Shown here: one piece after another, positions 16,575 to 24,644 of the stretch
Position numbering within the stretch: the stretch's first letter is position 1
How the letters are laid out: each line of letters starts with the position of its first letter
Assembly: GCA_035634055.1 (NCBI GenBank)
Contig: DASQDR010000235.1
Location: forward strand, 1 to 64,000
Length of the DNA stretch: 64,000 nucleotides
Reading direction: 5' to 3'
Origin: JAICTV01 sp035634055
Lineage (GTDB): Bacteria; Planctomycetota; Phycisphaerae; Tepidisphaerales; Tepidisphaeraceae
The notes under the pieces: model-generated
Database searches by the model: none
What the model was told of the DNA's origin: nothing
Seen by the model: only the letters and a program-made list of their open reading frames with translations
Program-made: the position numbers and the translations under genes

Positions 16575-17609
16575 TCAGGCAAGCCGGTTCAGGTCAATGT
16601 CCAGGCCCGCGCGTTTCATCTGCCGCGCGAGGTGCAGTTGCCAGCCGCCGTTGACGTCGACCGGCATGTGCGCGATGCCGTGCGCCTCGCCGTTGGGCGT
16701 CGGTTGCGCGGGGCCGTGCATCATGCACATGCGCTTCAGCCCGATCTTGCCGGCGGCGTAGCCGAGCTTGAAGAGGGAGCTGTCGCTCAGGCTGGCCTTG
16801 CCGTTCTCCACGTGGTCGGCGACGTTCATCACGATCGCGAACCCCATGTCGTTGCGCGCCTCCAGCGTGTCGATCAGCCCGTTGGTGTGATCGGCCTCGA
16901 CCACCGCCATCGAGAGCTGCTGCACGAACTGGAGGACCGCCTCGCTGGACGGATCCTTCGGCCCGTGCGAGACGAACAAGACCTTGTTCCCCGCCGGGGA
17001 GGCGGCGGCTGATGCTGCGGATGCGCCCATAGTTGACTCCGAGTGCGACGGCGATGCGTTGGTTGATGCGGACTTCGTCGCTTGTGCCTTGGTTTCTGCG
17101 GCGGCGCCCTGTGACGCGGGGCGGCCGTGGCCGCCGTTGCCGTTGCCGTTGCCGCCGGAGGCTGCGGGCTTCGCGTCCTCTGCGGGCTCGGCGGCGGCAG
17201 TGGCGGCGGCGGGCGACGACGCCGTCGACTCGCTCGCCTGTTCCACGCGCTTCAGCACCGTGCGCAGCTTGCCAAGGCGATAATCCATTTCCTCGTAGAA
17301 CTGGTCCACGAAGTTTCCGAACTCCGCGTATTCCGGAAAAATCTTGCCGACCCAGTCGTTGCAGTAGTCGGCCACGCTGGTGTTATCGAACAGTTTTTCC
17401 AGCAGCTCCGTGCACCCCTGGATCCACTCCAGCTTGAGGCCGCGCGCCTTGTCGAGATCGTCGCCGTTGCGGATGCGGGCGGCCTTGATCTCGCCGCCGC
17501 GATCGTGCGCGGCGCGAAGGTGCTTCAGGGCATCGCCGCGCGGCACGATGAGCTTCGCGGTAGCGGGCTTCTCGGTGGTTGCGGCGGCGGCGGCGGTTGC
17601 GCTGCTCAT
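16575..17609 (-). CDS. Stand-alone TIR-like nucleotide-binding protein (PF10137-like)
   Basis: The 344-residue product has three parts. An N-terminal helical domain (about 20-125) resembles domains that precede TIR-like modules. An Ala/Ser/Gly-rich linker spans about 126-207. The C-terminal TIR-like domain (about 208-344) has KVLFVSHGPKD, NDMGFAIVMNVADHV, LFKLGYAAGKIGLKRM and a terminal LDIDLNRL, all in the order seen in the predicted nucleotide-binding TIR-like family. Relatives act as NAD-degrading effectors in CBASS/Pycsar-type defence. Here the usual glutamate of the ELGYF-type motif is Lys281, so NADase activity is doubtful. No cyclase or other defence gene is adjacent. The start at 17609 has no strong ribosome site. 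Confidence 0.75.
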   Translation of the reverse strand: MSSATAAAAATTEKPATAKLIVPRGDALKHLRAAHDRGGEIKAARIRNGDDLDKARGLKLEWIQGCTELLEKLFDNTSVADYCNDWVGKIFPEYAEFGNFVDQFYEEMDYRLGKLRTVLKRVEQASESTASSPAAATAAAEPAEDAKPAASGGNGNGNGGHGRPASQGAAAETKAQATKSASTNASPSHSESTMGASAASAAASPAGNKVLFVSHGPKDPSSEAVLQFVQQLSMAVVEADHTNGLIDTLEARNDMGFAIVMNVADHVENGKASLSDSSLFKLGYAAGKIGLKRMCMMHGPAQPTPNGEAHGIAHMPVDVNGGWQLHLARQMKRAGLDIDLNRLA

Positions 17610-17859
17610 CGGTACGTCTCCTGCTGCGAGCGATGGTCGTGCATTGTCCCCAGACCGCCGGCAGGCCGCCGGCGAGTGCGGCCCGCGTCGATCTCGACGC
17701 GACAGATGTCCAATACGCCCGCCGCGCCGGCAAATCGGGAATCCGCTTCCTCCCTTAAGCAGCTTCGTCAGCTTCGCGGCGTTCGCTGGAGTCGCCCGGA
17801 TGTGTGGGATGTGCGGAACGCGCCGGCGCGGGCCCGGCAGGCGTGGGACGCCGCGAGCG

Positions 17860-19182
17860 CTACAGCGTCATCCGAAGCACCAGAGTCGCCGGCCCATCGG
17901 TATTATCGGACGGAGCTACGCGCGCGTGCTCGGCGAACCCCATCGCGCCCAAGAACGCGAGCGCCGGCGCTTGCGACGGTTGATGGACTGACTCGACCGG
18001 CGCGTGGCCGCGCACCTCGTTCACCCCGGCCGAGCGCATCTCGCTGGCGAAGCGCTCGAACAGCCGTCGGCCGACGCCTTGGCGGTGCAGGTCCTGCCGG
18101 ACGCCCATCCACGTGATCTGCCCGACGCCCTCGTGCACCTGGAACAACAGGAACCCGGCGAACGACTGGTGGACGAACGCGACGAAGCCGCGTTGGAAGC
18201 GCGCATCCTTCGCCAGCGCCTTCAGCGCGCTTGGCGTGAACCCCTCAGGCAGCTCCTTCGCGACGTCGACCGCCTGCCGCGTGAACTGCCCGTGGTGCGC
18301 GCGGATCACGATGCTCGGCGGCGCAGGATCAACGCCCACGCCCTGTCCCGCGCGCGGCGGCGGCGGCGGCATCGCGAGGACATCAAGGCGAGTCGCCTTG
18401 ATCTTGATCCACTGGAGGTACAACCCGTGCGGCGGCGCGGTCGGCCCGGCTGCATTGCGCTCGCGGGCGAGCAGGATGCGGCCGATCTCGTCGGCGCCGG
18501 TGCGCCCGAGGCCCACCTCCACCAGCGTGCCGACGATGATCCGCACCATGTTCCACAAAAAGCCGGTCCCCTCGACGCCGACGACCAGCAGCGGCCCGCG
18601 CGTCGAGACGTCGCACGCAAGGATCGTGCGCACGGTGTTCTCGCGCCCGTGTCCCGGGCGGGCAAAGCTGGCGAAGTCGTGCGTCCCCACCAGCCGCCCC
18701 GCCGCCTCGCGCATGGCCGGCACGTCCAGCTTCTGCCAGCGGTGCCAGGCGAGGTCCGGGTAGAACGTCGGACGGTCGGCGCGGTTCCAGATGGCGTACT
18801 GGTAACGCTTGCTCGCGGTCGAGGCGATCGCATCGTACGCCGGCGGCACCGGCTCGAGCGCGCGCACGGTGATGTCGGCCGGCAGCGCCGAGTTGAGCGC
18901 GCGGCGCAGGCCCTCGGGCGGGATCTGAAGTTGGTCGGTGTCGAAGTGCGCGAGCTGCCCCTTGGCGTGTACGCCGGCGTCGGTGCGCGAGGAGCCGACC
19001 ACGTCCACCGGGTGCCGCACGATGCCGGCAAGCGCTCGGGCGAGCGTCTCTTGGATCGTCGGAATGCCCTGCCCCTCGTCGGGCGCCGGGGCGGTGTAGG
19101 TCGATGTGTGCCGCTGCGCCTGCCACCCGTGATACCCGCTGCCACGGTAGGCGATCGTGAGCTTGTAACGCTGCGTGGGCAA
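17860..19182 (-). CDS. truA: tRNA pseudouridine synthase A fused to a GNAT acetyltransferase domain
   Basis: The 440-residue product is longer than normal TruA (about 245-270). Residues 1-~270 are TruA, which converts U38-40 of the tRNA anticodon arm to pseudouridine. It shows YRGSGYHGWQ, the catalytic aspartate in SSRTDAGVHA, TASKRYQYAI and FLWNMVRIIVGTL. After a Pro-rich linker (AMPPPPPRAGQG) comes a GNAT-like domain (about 295-440) with the acetyl-CoA loop DLHRQGVGRRLFERF and a terminal beta strand LVLRMTL. Either the tRNA-modifying enzyme gained an acetyltransferase, or two genes fused in frame. The open frame is continuous with no stop or frameshift sign. The acetyl acceptor is unknown. 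Confidence 0.9.
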   Translation of the reverse strand: MPTQRYKLTIAYRGSGYHGWQAQRHTSTYTAPAPDEGQGIPTIQETLARALAGIVRHPVDVVGSSRTDAGVHAKGQLAHFDTDQLQIPPEGLRRALNSALPADITVRALEPVPPAYDAIASTASKRYQYAIWNRADRPTFYPDLAWHRWQKLDVPAMREAAGRLVGTHDFASFARPGHGRENTVRTILACDVSTRGPLLVVGVEGTGFLWNMVRIIVGTLVEVGLGRTGADEIGRILLARERNAAGPTAPPHGLYLQWIKIKATRLDVLAMPPPPPRAGQGVGVDPAPPSIVIRAHHGQFTRQAVDVAKELPEGFTPSALKALAKDARFQRGFVAFVHQSFAGFLLFQVHEGVGQITWMGVRQDLHRQGVGRRLFERFASEMRSAGVNEVRGHAPVESVHQPSQAPALAFLGAMGFAEHARVAPSDNTDGPATLVLRMTL

Positions 19183-19304
19183 GGCGGGGAGCAGCGTAAC
19201 GGAACGGCAAGCGGCGTGTCATCCGGGACGGGTGAATCTCGCGAGGTCGCGCCCGCAGCGTCGCCGCCGTATGCTGCACGTTACTCATCCCCCGGGGAGG
19301 AACC

Positions 19305-19520
19305 ATGGCCTCTGAATCGCGATGCGATTACGTGCGGAGCGACGGCGACCTGCGGCAGATCCAGTTCCGATTGGCGCTAACGCCGGCCGAGAGGCTGGAG
19401 GTCAACGGCGCATTCCTGCGCGAGCGGATGCTCAAGCGCTCGCTCGCGCCTCAAGTGCGTGGCATTCTTGACCTAAACGAGATTCCGCCGAGAGGGCTGA
19501 AAGACGCCTGGGCCGAATGA
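19305..19520 (+). CDS. Conserved-looking 71-residue protein of unknown function
   Basis: The product starts MASESRCDYVRSDGDLRQIQ and is mostly charged and helical, with no membrane segment. Gene status rests on a strong ribosome site (GGGGAGGAACC directly before the ATG), isolated position and normal composition. I do not recognise a family. It lies between the divergent truA fusion start (19182) and the convergent asd gene (ends 19562), so it is its own transcription unit. A small regulator or antitoxin-like protein is possible, but nothing in the sequence shows it. Confidence 0.62.
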   Translation: MASESRCDYVRSDGDLRQIQFRLALTPAERLEVNGAFLRERMLKRSLAPQVRGILDLNEIPPRGLKDAWAE

Positions 19521-19561
19521 CGCTGGCGGGCCAGCGTTGATCCCGCCGCCGCCGCGGCCGG

Positions 19562-20575
19562 TCACACCAGCTTCTCCGCGATCTGCACCGCGTTGGTCGC
19601 CGCGCCCTTGCGGATCTGGTCGCCGCTGACGAAGAGATCGATGCCGCGGCCGTCGTCGCGGCTGATGTCCTGGCGGATGCGGCCGACCAGCACGTCGTCC
19701 TGCCCGCTGGCCTCCAGCGGCATCGGGAAGTGGTTGTTCTCCACGTCGTCCACGATGCGCACGCCGGGCGCCTGGGCGAGGATCTGGCGGACCTGCTCGG
19801 GCGTGATCGGGCGCTCGAACTCCAGGTTGATCGACTCGCAGTGGGCCCGGGGAATCGGCACGCGAATGCAGGTGGCGGTGATCATGATCCTGGGGTCGCC
19901 GAAGATCTTGCGCGTCTCCTTCACCATCTTGGTCTCCTCCTCGTTGTAGCCGTCCGGGCCGATCCGGGTGTTGTGGCTGAAGAGGTTGTTGACGATCTGG
20001 TGGGGAAACTTCTCCTTCGACACCGGCTGCCCCGCCGCCGCCTGCTTCATCTGGTTTTCCAACTCGTACAGGCCCCACGCGCCGGCGCCGCTGACGGCCT
20101 GGTACGTGCTGACGATGATGCGCTTGACGCGGTTGGCGCCCCTTCCCTGGTTGTGCAGCGGCCAGACCGGCACGTTCATGATGATCGTCGAGCAGTTGGG
20201 GTTGGCGATCAGGCCGTTGTGCTTGTGGATCGCCTCGGGGTTCACCTCCGGGACGACCAGCGGGATCCCTTCCTTCATGCGGAACGCGCTGGAGTTATCG
20301 ACGACGATGGCACCGGCCTTAACGGCGCTGGGGCCGAACTCCTTGCTGATCGATCCGCCCGCGCTGAACAGGGCGATCTTCACGTCATTGAAGCTGTCGT
20401 GGGTCAGTTCCTCGATCGTGTGCTGCTGCCCCTGGAACGTGACCGTCCTGCCCGCGCTGCGCGCGCTGGCGAGCAGCTTGAGGTTGCGGATCGGGAAGTT
20501 GCGCTCCGCCAGGACGTTGAGGAACTCCTGCCCCACGGCGCCGGTGGCGCCCACGACTGCGACGTTGACGGACAT
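19562..20575 (-). CDS. asd: Aspartate-semialdehyde dehydrogenase
   Basis: The 337-residue enzyme reduces aspartyl phosphate to aspartate semialdehyde with NADPH, the branch point toward lysine/diaminopimelate, threonine and methionine. The NADP-binding start VAVVGATGAVGQEFLNVL and the catalytic cysteine Cys128 in NPNCSTIIMN are present. The substrate-binding segment STYQAVSGAGAWGLYEL and the CIRVPIPRAHCESI histidine/arginine region are also intact. Length and motif spacing are normal. The ATG at 20575 (MSVNVAVVGATG) is unambiguous. It is transcribed toward the small gene at 19305-19520 and away from the retron locus; about 300 bases separate it from the reverse-transcriptase stop. Confidence 0.96.
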   Translation of the reverse strand: MSVNVAVVGATGAVGQEFLNVLAERNFPIRNLKLLASARSAGRTVTFQGQQHTIEELTHDSFNDVKIALFSAGGSISKEFGPSAVKAGAIVVDNSSAFRMKEGIPLVVPEVNPEAIHKHNGLIANPNCSTIIMNVPVWPLHNQGRGANRVKRIIVSTYQAVSGAGAWGLYELENQMKQAAAGQPVSKEKFPHQIVNNLFSHNTRIGPDGYNEEETKMVKETRKIFGDPRIMITATCIRVPIPRAHCESINLEFERPITPEQVRQILAQAPGVRIVDDVENNHFPMPLEASGQDDVLVGRIRQDISRDDGRGIDLFVSGDQIRKGAATNAVQIAEKLV

Positions 20576-20878
20576 GACACGCGCTCCCGCGGAAAAGAGA
20601 CCGGCGAAAAAGAATCAGCCACGGACGGCTCTAGCGACGTTTCACTGCTGCTCATCGACCTGGCGACAACTGGCGGACCACGACTGAAGCGACGGCCGCG
20701 CGGGCCTCACTTCGTCGTGGTCGTCGTCGTCTTGGTCGTGGCAGCGGTGCGCATCGGGCGAGCGTCTGTGGCTGTCAGTCCAGCGAACTTGTTCCCACGT
20801 CGCCCGGCGAACGTGCCCGGGGGCGCGGGAAGGACAATGGTTGCACAAAAGATCGAAAAGTCAAGCAATTCGACCAAA
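20576..20878 (-). promoter_or_regulatory. Intergenic region between retron RT and asd
   Basis: No convincing gene lies here. A minus-strand open frame ending in Thr/Lys repeats (codon run at about 20709-20740) has no ribosome site and starts inside the RT gene, so it is not called. An AT-rich patch on the minus strand has a possible -35 TTGACT (plus 20859-20864), but no good -10. If it is the asd promoter, the leader would be about 250 bases. Confidence 0.3.
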
Positions 20879-22573
20879 TCACGGCCGGCGCACCGCATCA
20901 AACGCCCGGCGGAGCGGCTCGGCCTGCTGCGGGTTGACCATGTGGATGTAAGCGATCATCCCGTCCAGCCACGCCTCGAAATGCGGCACCCGCTCGCGGT
21001 TCTGCGCGGCCAGGCCCTCCGACTTCGCGCGGTGCAGGATCGCGCGCAGGCGGCGCACGGTGGCGCGATCGACGCCGGGGCGGTCGTTCACCACCACGCC
21101 GGTGACGAGTTGCCGCGTGCTCTGGCGGAGGACGCGCGTCTTGGCCTCGTTGACGGCGAACCCCTCGTCCTGGCTGATGTGGCGGACGCGGGCCAGCAGG
21201 TAACCGATCCGCTGCGACGGCTCGCCGTCGGCGGAAAAGCTCAGATCGTCCGCGTAGCGCGTGTACGTCCACCCGAGCTTCACCGCGATGCCGGCCAGGC
21301 GCGAATCGAGGCGGCGGGCGACCAGGTTGCTGATCGCCGGGCTGGTGCACGCCCCCTGCGGAAGCTGCCGCGCGCCCGCCGCCACCCAGAACGGCTTTGA
21401 CGCGTAAAGCACTTTGCGCCGCGGAGCATCCGTGCAAAGCAAGGCGAAGACCGTCGCCACGGCGGGCGAGTAACCCAGCTCGCGAAACAGGCCGGCCACG
21501 CGGCGAAACGTGACGCTCGGGAAGAAGTCCTTCAGGTCGGCGTTCACCAAAACATCGCGCCCGACGTGCGGCGTCGCGTTGCTGACCGTGCTTCGACCGG
21601 CGACGAAGCCGTGTGCCGCGGCGTGGGTGGGGATTTTCTGAAGCACGCTGGCGAGGATCCACGCCTGCGCGCGGGCCAGCTCGTCCATCGGCGCCGACAG
21701 CAGCCGCTCGCCGCCGCTTCGCTTCTTCACCGTGAAGCGGACGTAGTGCGAGACGGGCGAGGCGTCGGCGTGATAGGCGAGCCAGCGCAGCCGCGGGACG
21801 GTGACCCCGAGCGCGGCGGCGACGTCGGCGGGCGCGGACAAGATCGGCAGCCCCGCCGCCCGCAGCTTCTCCACGTGCGAGCGACGATCGGCCAACCCTT
21901 TGGAGACGCCGCGGCCGAGGAAGACGATGTCGGTCGCCTTCCGCCGCGCGACCGCCTCAGCGTGCAGCCGCTTGCGCTCGGCGGCCTCCGCCTTCTTCTG
22001 CTCCTTCAGCTTCGCCCGCGCCTCCTTGTCGTCGCGCGCGGCGCGGTCGGCGGCGTCGACGGCGTGAGCGAGGTTCGGGCGCACCTCGTCCATCTGCCGG
22101 CCGATCGCATGGATCTCGACCAGCTCCTCCGGCGTGATCAGCCCGCGGCCGACCATGCCGCGGTCGATGATGCTGGTGCGCGGGTCGTCGGCGGGCGGGA
22201 TGATGTCCCGCCGGCCGAAGAAGGCGCTGGCCCAGGACCAGCCGACGCCGCGCGCCTCCTGAGACGCCTGCTGCCCGGTGATCGGCTGGAACATGCCGGC
22301 GTCAAGCTCGAGCCTGGCGGCGGGCCGAGCGATCGGCGCGGGCGGCGCTGGACGTGACGACGGCGCGGACGGCGACGGCTTGGCCGGCGATGACGCGCGC
22401 CCCGCCGCCGGCGGCCAGGCCGTCACCTCGCCCATCGGCGTCGGCGACTTGCCTGACGCGACGCGCCGCAGCCTCGCGTCGCGCCGCTTCCGCCGCTGCG
22501 CCCGGTCCACCAGCGCAGCGACGACCCAGAACAGCACGATGCAGATCGCGATGACCAGGACGGCGTGGCCCAC
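20879..22573 (-). CDS. Retron-type reverse transcriptase with N-terminal membrane anchor
   Basis: The 564-residue product synthesises msDNA from the retron RNA encoded just upstream. Parts in order: a transmembrane helix (about 3-22, followed by RRKRR), a Pro/Ala linker, a conserved domain (about 90-165, with FFGRRDIIPP and GLITPEELVEIH), a Lys/Glu/Ala coiled segment (185-212), and the RT. The RT has DLKDFFPSV (Asp346), LPQGACTSP and YADD at 440-443, plus two retron signatures: NATPH (NAxxH) at 332-336 and VTG at 490-492. The region after the linker resembles the myxobacterial Mx162 enzyme. The GTG start at 22573 is supported by the anchor helix beginning at residue 3. No effector is fused at the C-terminus. 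Confidence 0.94.
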   Translation of the reverse strand: MGHAVLVIAICIVLFWVVAALVDRAQRRKRRDARLRRVASGKSPTPMGEVTAWPPAAGRASSPAKPSPSAPSSRPAPPAPIARPAARLELDAGMFQPITGQQASQEARGVGWSWASAFFGRRDIIPPADDPRTSIIDRGMVGRGLITPEELVEIHAIGRQMDEVRPNLAHAVDAADRAARDDKEARAKLKEQKKAEAAERKRLHAEAVARRKATDIVFLGRGVSKGLADRRSHVEKLRAAGLPILSAPADVAAALGVTVPRLRWLAYHADASPVSHYVRFTVKKRSGGERLLSAPMDELARAQAWILASVLQKIPTHAAAHGFVAGRSTVSNATPHVGRDVLVNADLKDFFPSVTFRRVAGLFRELGYSPAVATVFALLCTDAPRRKVLYASKPFWVAAGARQLPQGACTSPAISNLVARRLDSRLAGIAVKLGWTYTRYADDLSFSADGEPSQRIGYLLARVRHISQDEGFAVNEAKTRVLRQSTRQLVTGVVVNDRPGVDRATVRRLRAILHRAKSEGLAAQNRERVPHFEAWLDGMIAYIHMVNPQQAEPLRRAFDAVRRP

Positions 22574-22628
22574 GTGAAGCGTTGCCCCTGCCCTTTCGTT
22601 CCCGCGCGTTCAGATCAATCCCCGGGCC

Positions 22629-22833
22629 GGCCGCGACCGGCTGACTTCATCCTTCGGACCAGGGCCGTTCACTCAAGGCCCCCCGGGCCTCTGTGCCGGG
22701 GAAACTCTCGAGTTGTCTTGGTCCCGGCACAGAGGCCCGGGGGGCCAAAACGAACAACGGCGCTGGGGATGCATGGGAGGCCGACCGTCACCCGCGGCGG
22801 AACGCCGCAGAAACTGTCTCAACCGGTCGGGCC
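22629..22833 (-). ncRNA. Retron msr-msd non-coding RNA (predicted)
   Basis: Read on the minus strand, the region directly upstream of the retron RT folds as a retron RNA. The ends pair as a1/a2: cgaccggttga (plus 22819-22829) with tcagccggtcg (plus 22634-22644), 11 bp including one G-U. With one bulged base the pairing extends by four more GGCC pairs to 22833/22629. The first base after a1 is a G (22818), the position expected for the 2'-5' branch. A 6-bp msr hairpin follows (22794-22808, 3-base loop). Then comes a long msd stem: 5 bp (22767-22771/22648-22652), 11 bp with one mismatch (22756-22766/22659-22669), and a perfect 24-bp arm (22723-22746/22677-22700) closed by a 22-base loop. The ends are about 56 bases from the RT start. 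Confidence 0.85.
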
Positions 22834-22854
22834 GAGCCCGGGAATAGCCGTAAA

Positions 22855-22936
22855 TGCTGAACGGTGAATGCTGAATGGAAGCGACAACCCAGCCGTCCTT
22901 ATTCTGTTCATCATTCAGCATTCAGCATTCAGCGTT
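22855..22936 (-). repeat. Imperfect inverted repeat of (gctgaat)-type units at the SWIM gene end
   Basis: Units of the type tgctgaatg/cattcagca form arms at 22855-22877 and 22913-22936. The right arm overlaps the stop codon of the SWIM gene. The structure could act as a terminator or processing hairpin between the SWIM gene and the retron RNA, although no T-run follows. Related units occur at 51988-52021. Confidence 0.55.
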
Positions 22937-24644
22937 CATCCTTCCTCCTCATCCTCTCGTACCACGTTGACTGCCGGTACGCCTCGAGCGCGCCAACGGT
23001 CGCGCGCCAGCGGAGCGCGAGCATGTGGCGGCAGGGGCCGTTTTTCAAGGCGTACTGGCGGAAGTAGCCGCAGACGCACTTGCCGCGCTTGATGCGCTGG
23101 TCGGCGTCGACCAGGATCTCGACCGGCTTGCCCTCGACCTTGCCGCCCAGCACGTACCCGCCGCGCGCGACCGGGTCGTCGTGGCGCGATTCCAGCTTCG
23201 CCTGGTCGCGCTCCATGATCTGGCGGGCGCCGGCCAGCTCGGGATGCTCCGCGCCGATCTCCGCCTCCCCCAGCGCCTTGGGCATGATCTGCCGCCAGCG
23301 GTAGACACCGGCCGAGAGGTCATAGATCACCTGCCCGGCGTGGGCGAGCTGGCGCAGCGCGGCGGCGGCGGGCGCGGGATCGAGCTGCGCGGCGGACTCG
23401 ATCTGCCGCGGCGTCATCGCGCGCTGCTGGCGCAGCGCCGCGGCGACGTTGTTCACCGCGTCCGGCGACGGCGCGGCCGGCGGCGCCAGCAGGTCGAGCG
23501 CGCTGCCGCGCGTCCAGTCGTTGGCGGTCCAGCCGCTCAAACCGAGCGTCAGCCGCATCTCGCCCATCCGTGCCACCCAGAAGTGCGGCAGCCCGGTGCC
23601 GAGCAGGTAAACCTCGAACTTTTCCGCCAGCGGCAGCACCCGCGCCAGCGTCATCAGCCGACGCCCGCCCCACACGCGCACCGGTTCGATGCTCGGCCCG
23701 TCATAGCGCGTGGCGTAGCTGACGATCGGCGTCTCCCACGGCTCGAGCACCAGCCGCGGAGGCTCGCCGGGCAGCAACTCGAAGCGGATCGCGCGCGGTG
23801 AGGTCCTGGCCTTGTGCCGCTTCGCCCACGCCAAGACGGAGTAGACCGCCTCGCGCGACAGCTCCACCTTCGCGACCGCCGGCGTCCCCATCGCCGCCTG
23901 GATCTGCATGAACCCGCGCAGCCACGACGTCGGAAGGTCGATCTTTTCTTCCCGGTAGTCCGCGCGCTCCTGCGTGGCCACCTCGAACCCCTGGGGATCG
24001 ATGCGAAAGCGCGTCTCGCGGTAGCTGCGCAGCGATTGGAAGTGGTGGTACAGCTCCCACGAGTAGTCGACGTTGGTCGTGCCGAACTTCAGGTTCTCGC
24101 TGGCGCCGAAACCGTCGCCGCGATCGACGCTCAGGCAGCCGTAGCTCGACTCATCGGCGCTGAAGCATTCGAAGAAGACCACGTCGTCGGCGACGGTGAT
24201 GACCGGGTCGCACGGCATGAGCTGCCGCCACAGCGCGGGGTCGTGCCGCATCAGGTAGCTGGAGTACGCCTGCCGCGTCTTCCAGTACTTGCGCCGCGCC
24301 CGCTCGTAGGTGGAGAGGAAGTCGGGCGCGACGGCCGTCCCCTGCCTGGCCAGCACCTCGGCGGTGGCGGCGCGCAGCACGTCTCGGCGGACGGCGGCGT
24401 TGCGGCCGGCGTCGGCCTGCTTCCACTGGCGGTACGCGGCCTTGTCCTTCTTCTTGAACCGCAGGTCGCTGATCACGCAGTCGTGCAGCGCGCTCATCGC
24501 CTCGCGGAAGCGGAGCGGCTTGAGCAGCGGCGCGTCGAAGGCGACCGGGTCGCGGGCGAGGTTCGGCACCAGCTCGAACGTCTGACCGCGCGCGCCACGA
24601 TCCACGACGGCGCTCTGCCCCGCGTAGGCGAAGGTGACGTTCAC
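22929..24644 (-). CDS. SWIM zinc-finger protein of unknown function
   Basis: The 571-residue product has a large N-terminal region without a recognised fold (begins NVTFAYAGQSAVVDRG). Near the C-terminus is a SWIM zinc finger, CVCGYFRQYALKNGPCRH (C-x-C...C-x-H), which in other proteins binds DNA, RNA or protein partners. The start is a GTG at 24644 with the ribosome site GAGGAGGTG. It overlaps the stop of the helical-repeat gene by four bases (GTGA), so the two are translationally coupled. The gene ends about 95 bases upstream of the retron RNA on the same strand. Pairs of SWIM and helical-repeat proteins suggest a two-protein complex, but its job is unknown. Confidence 0.8.
   Translation of the reverse strand: MNVTFAYAGQSAVVDRGARGQTFELVPNLARDPVAFDAPLLKPLRFREAMSALHDCVISDLRFKKKDKAAYRQWKQADAGRNAAVRRDVLRAATAEVLARQGTAVAPDFLSTYERARRKYWKTRQAYSSYLMRHDPALWRQLMPCDPVITVADDVVFFECFSADESSYGCLSVDRGDGFGASENLKFGTTNVDYSWELYHHFQSLRSYRETRFRIDPQGFEVATQERADYREEKIDLPTSWLRGFMQIQAAMGTPAVAKVELSREAVYSVLAWAKRHKARTSPRAIRFELLPGEPPRLVLEPWETPIVSYATRYDGPSIEPVRVWGGRRLMTLARVLPLAEKFEVYLLGTGLPHFWVARMGEMRLTLGLSGWTANDWTRGSALDLLAPPAAPSPDAVNNVAAALRQQRAMTPRQIESAAQLDPAPAAAALRQLAHAGQVIYDLSAGVYRWRQIMPKALGEAEIGAEHPELAGARQIMERDQAKLESRHDDPVARGGYVLGGKVEGKPVEILVDADQRIKRGKCVCGYFRQYALKNGPCRHMLALRWRATVGALEAYRQSTWYERMRRKDER

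Noticed and set aside
20707..20901. 64-codon minus-strand frame ending in Thr/Lys repeats
   Set aside because: It starts inside the RT gene, lacks a ribosome site, and the Thr/Lys end is a short gtc-repeat artefact; unlike the Lys-rich microgene at 2655-2744, it has no supporting signals.
22577..22628. Separate promoter for the retron RT between the RNA and the gene
   Set aside because: No -35/-10 pair was found; the RT is more simply transcribed together with the retron RNA.
23670..23700. ggttcgatgc string resembling a tRNA T-loop
   Set aside because: It lies in the coding sequence of the SWIM protein and no cloverleaf can be drawn around it.
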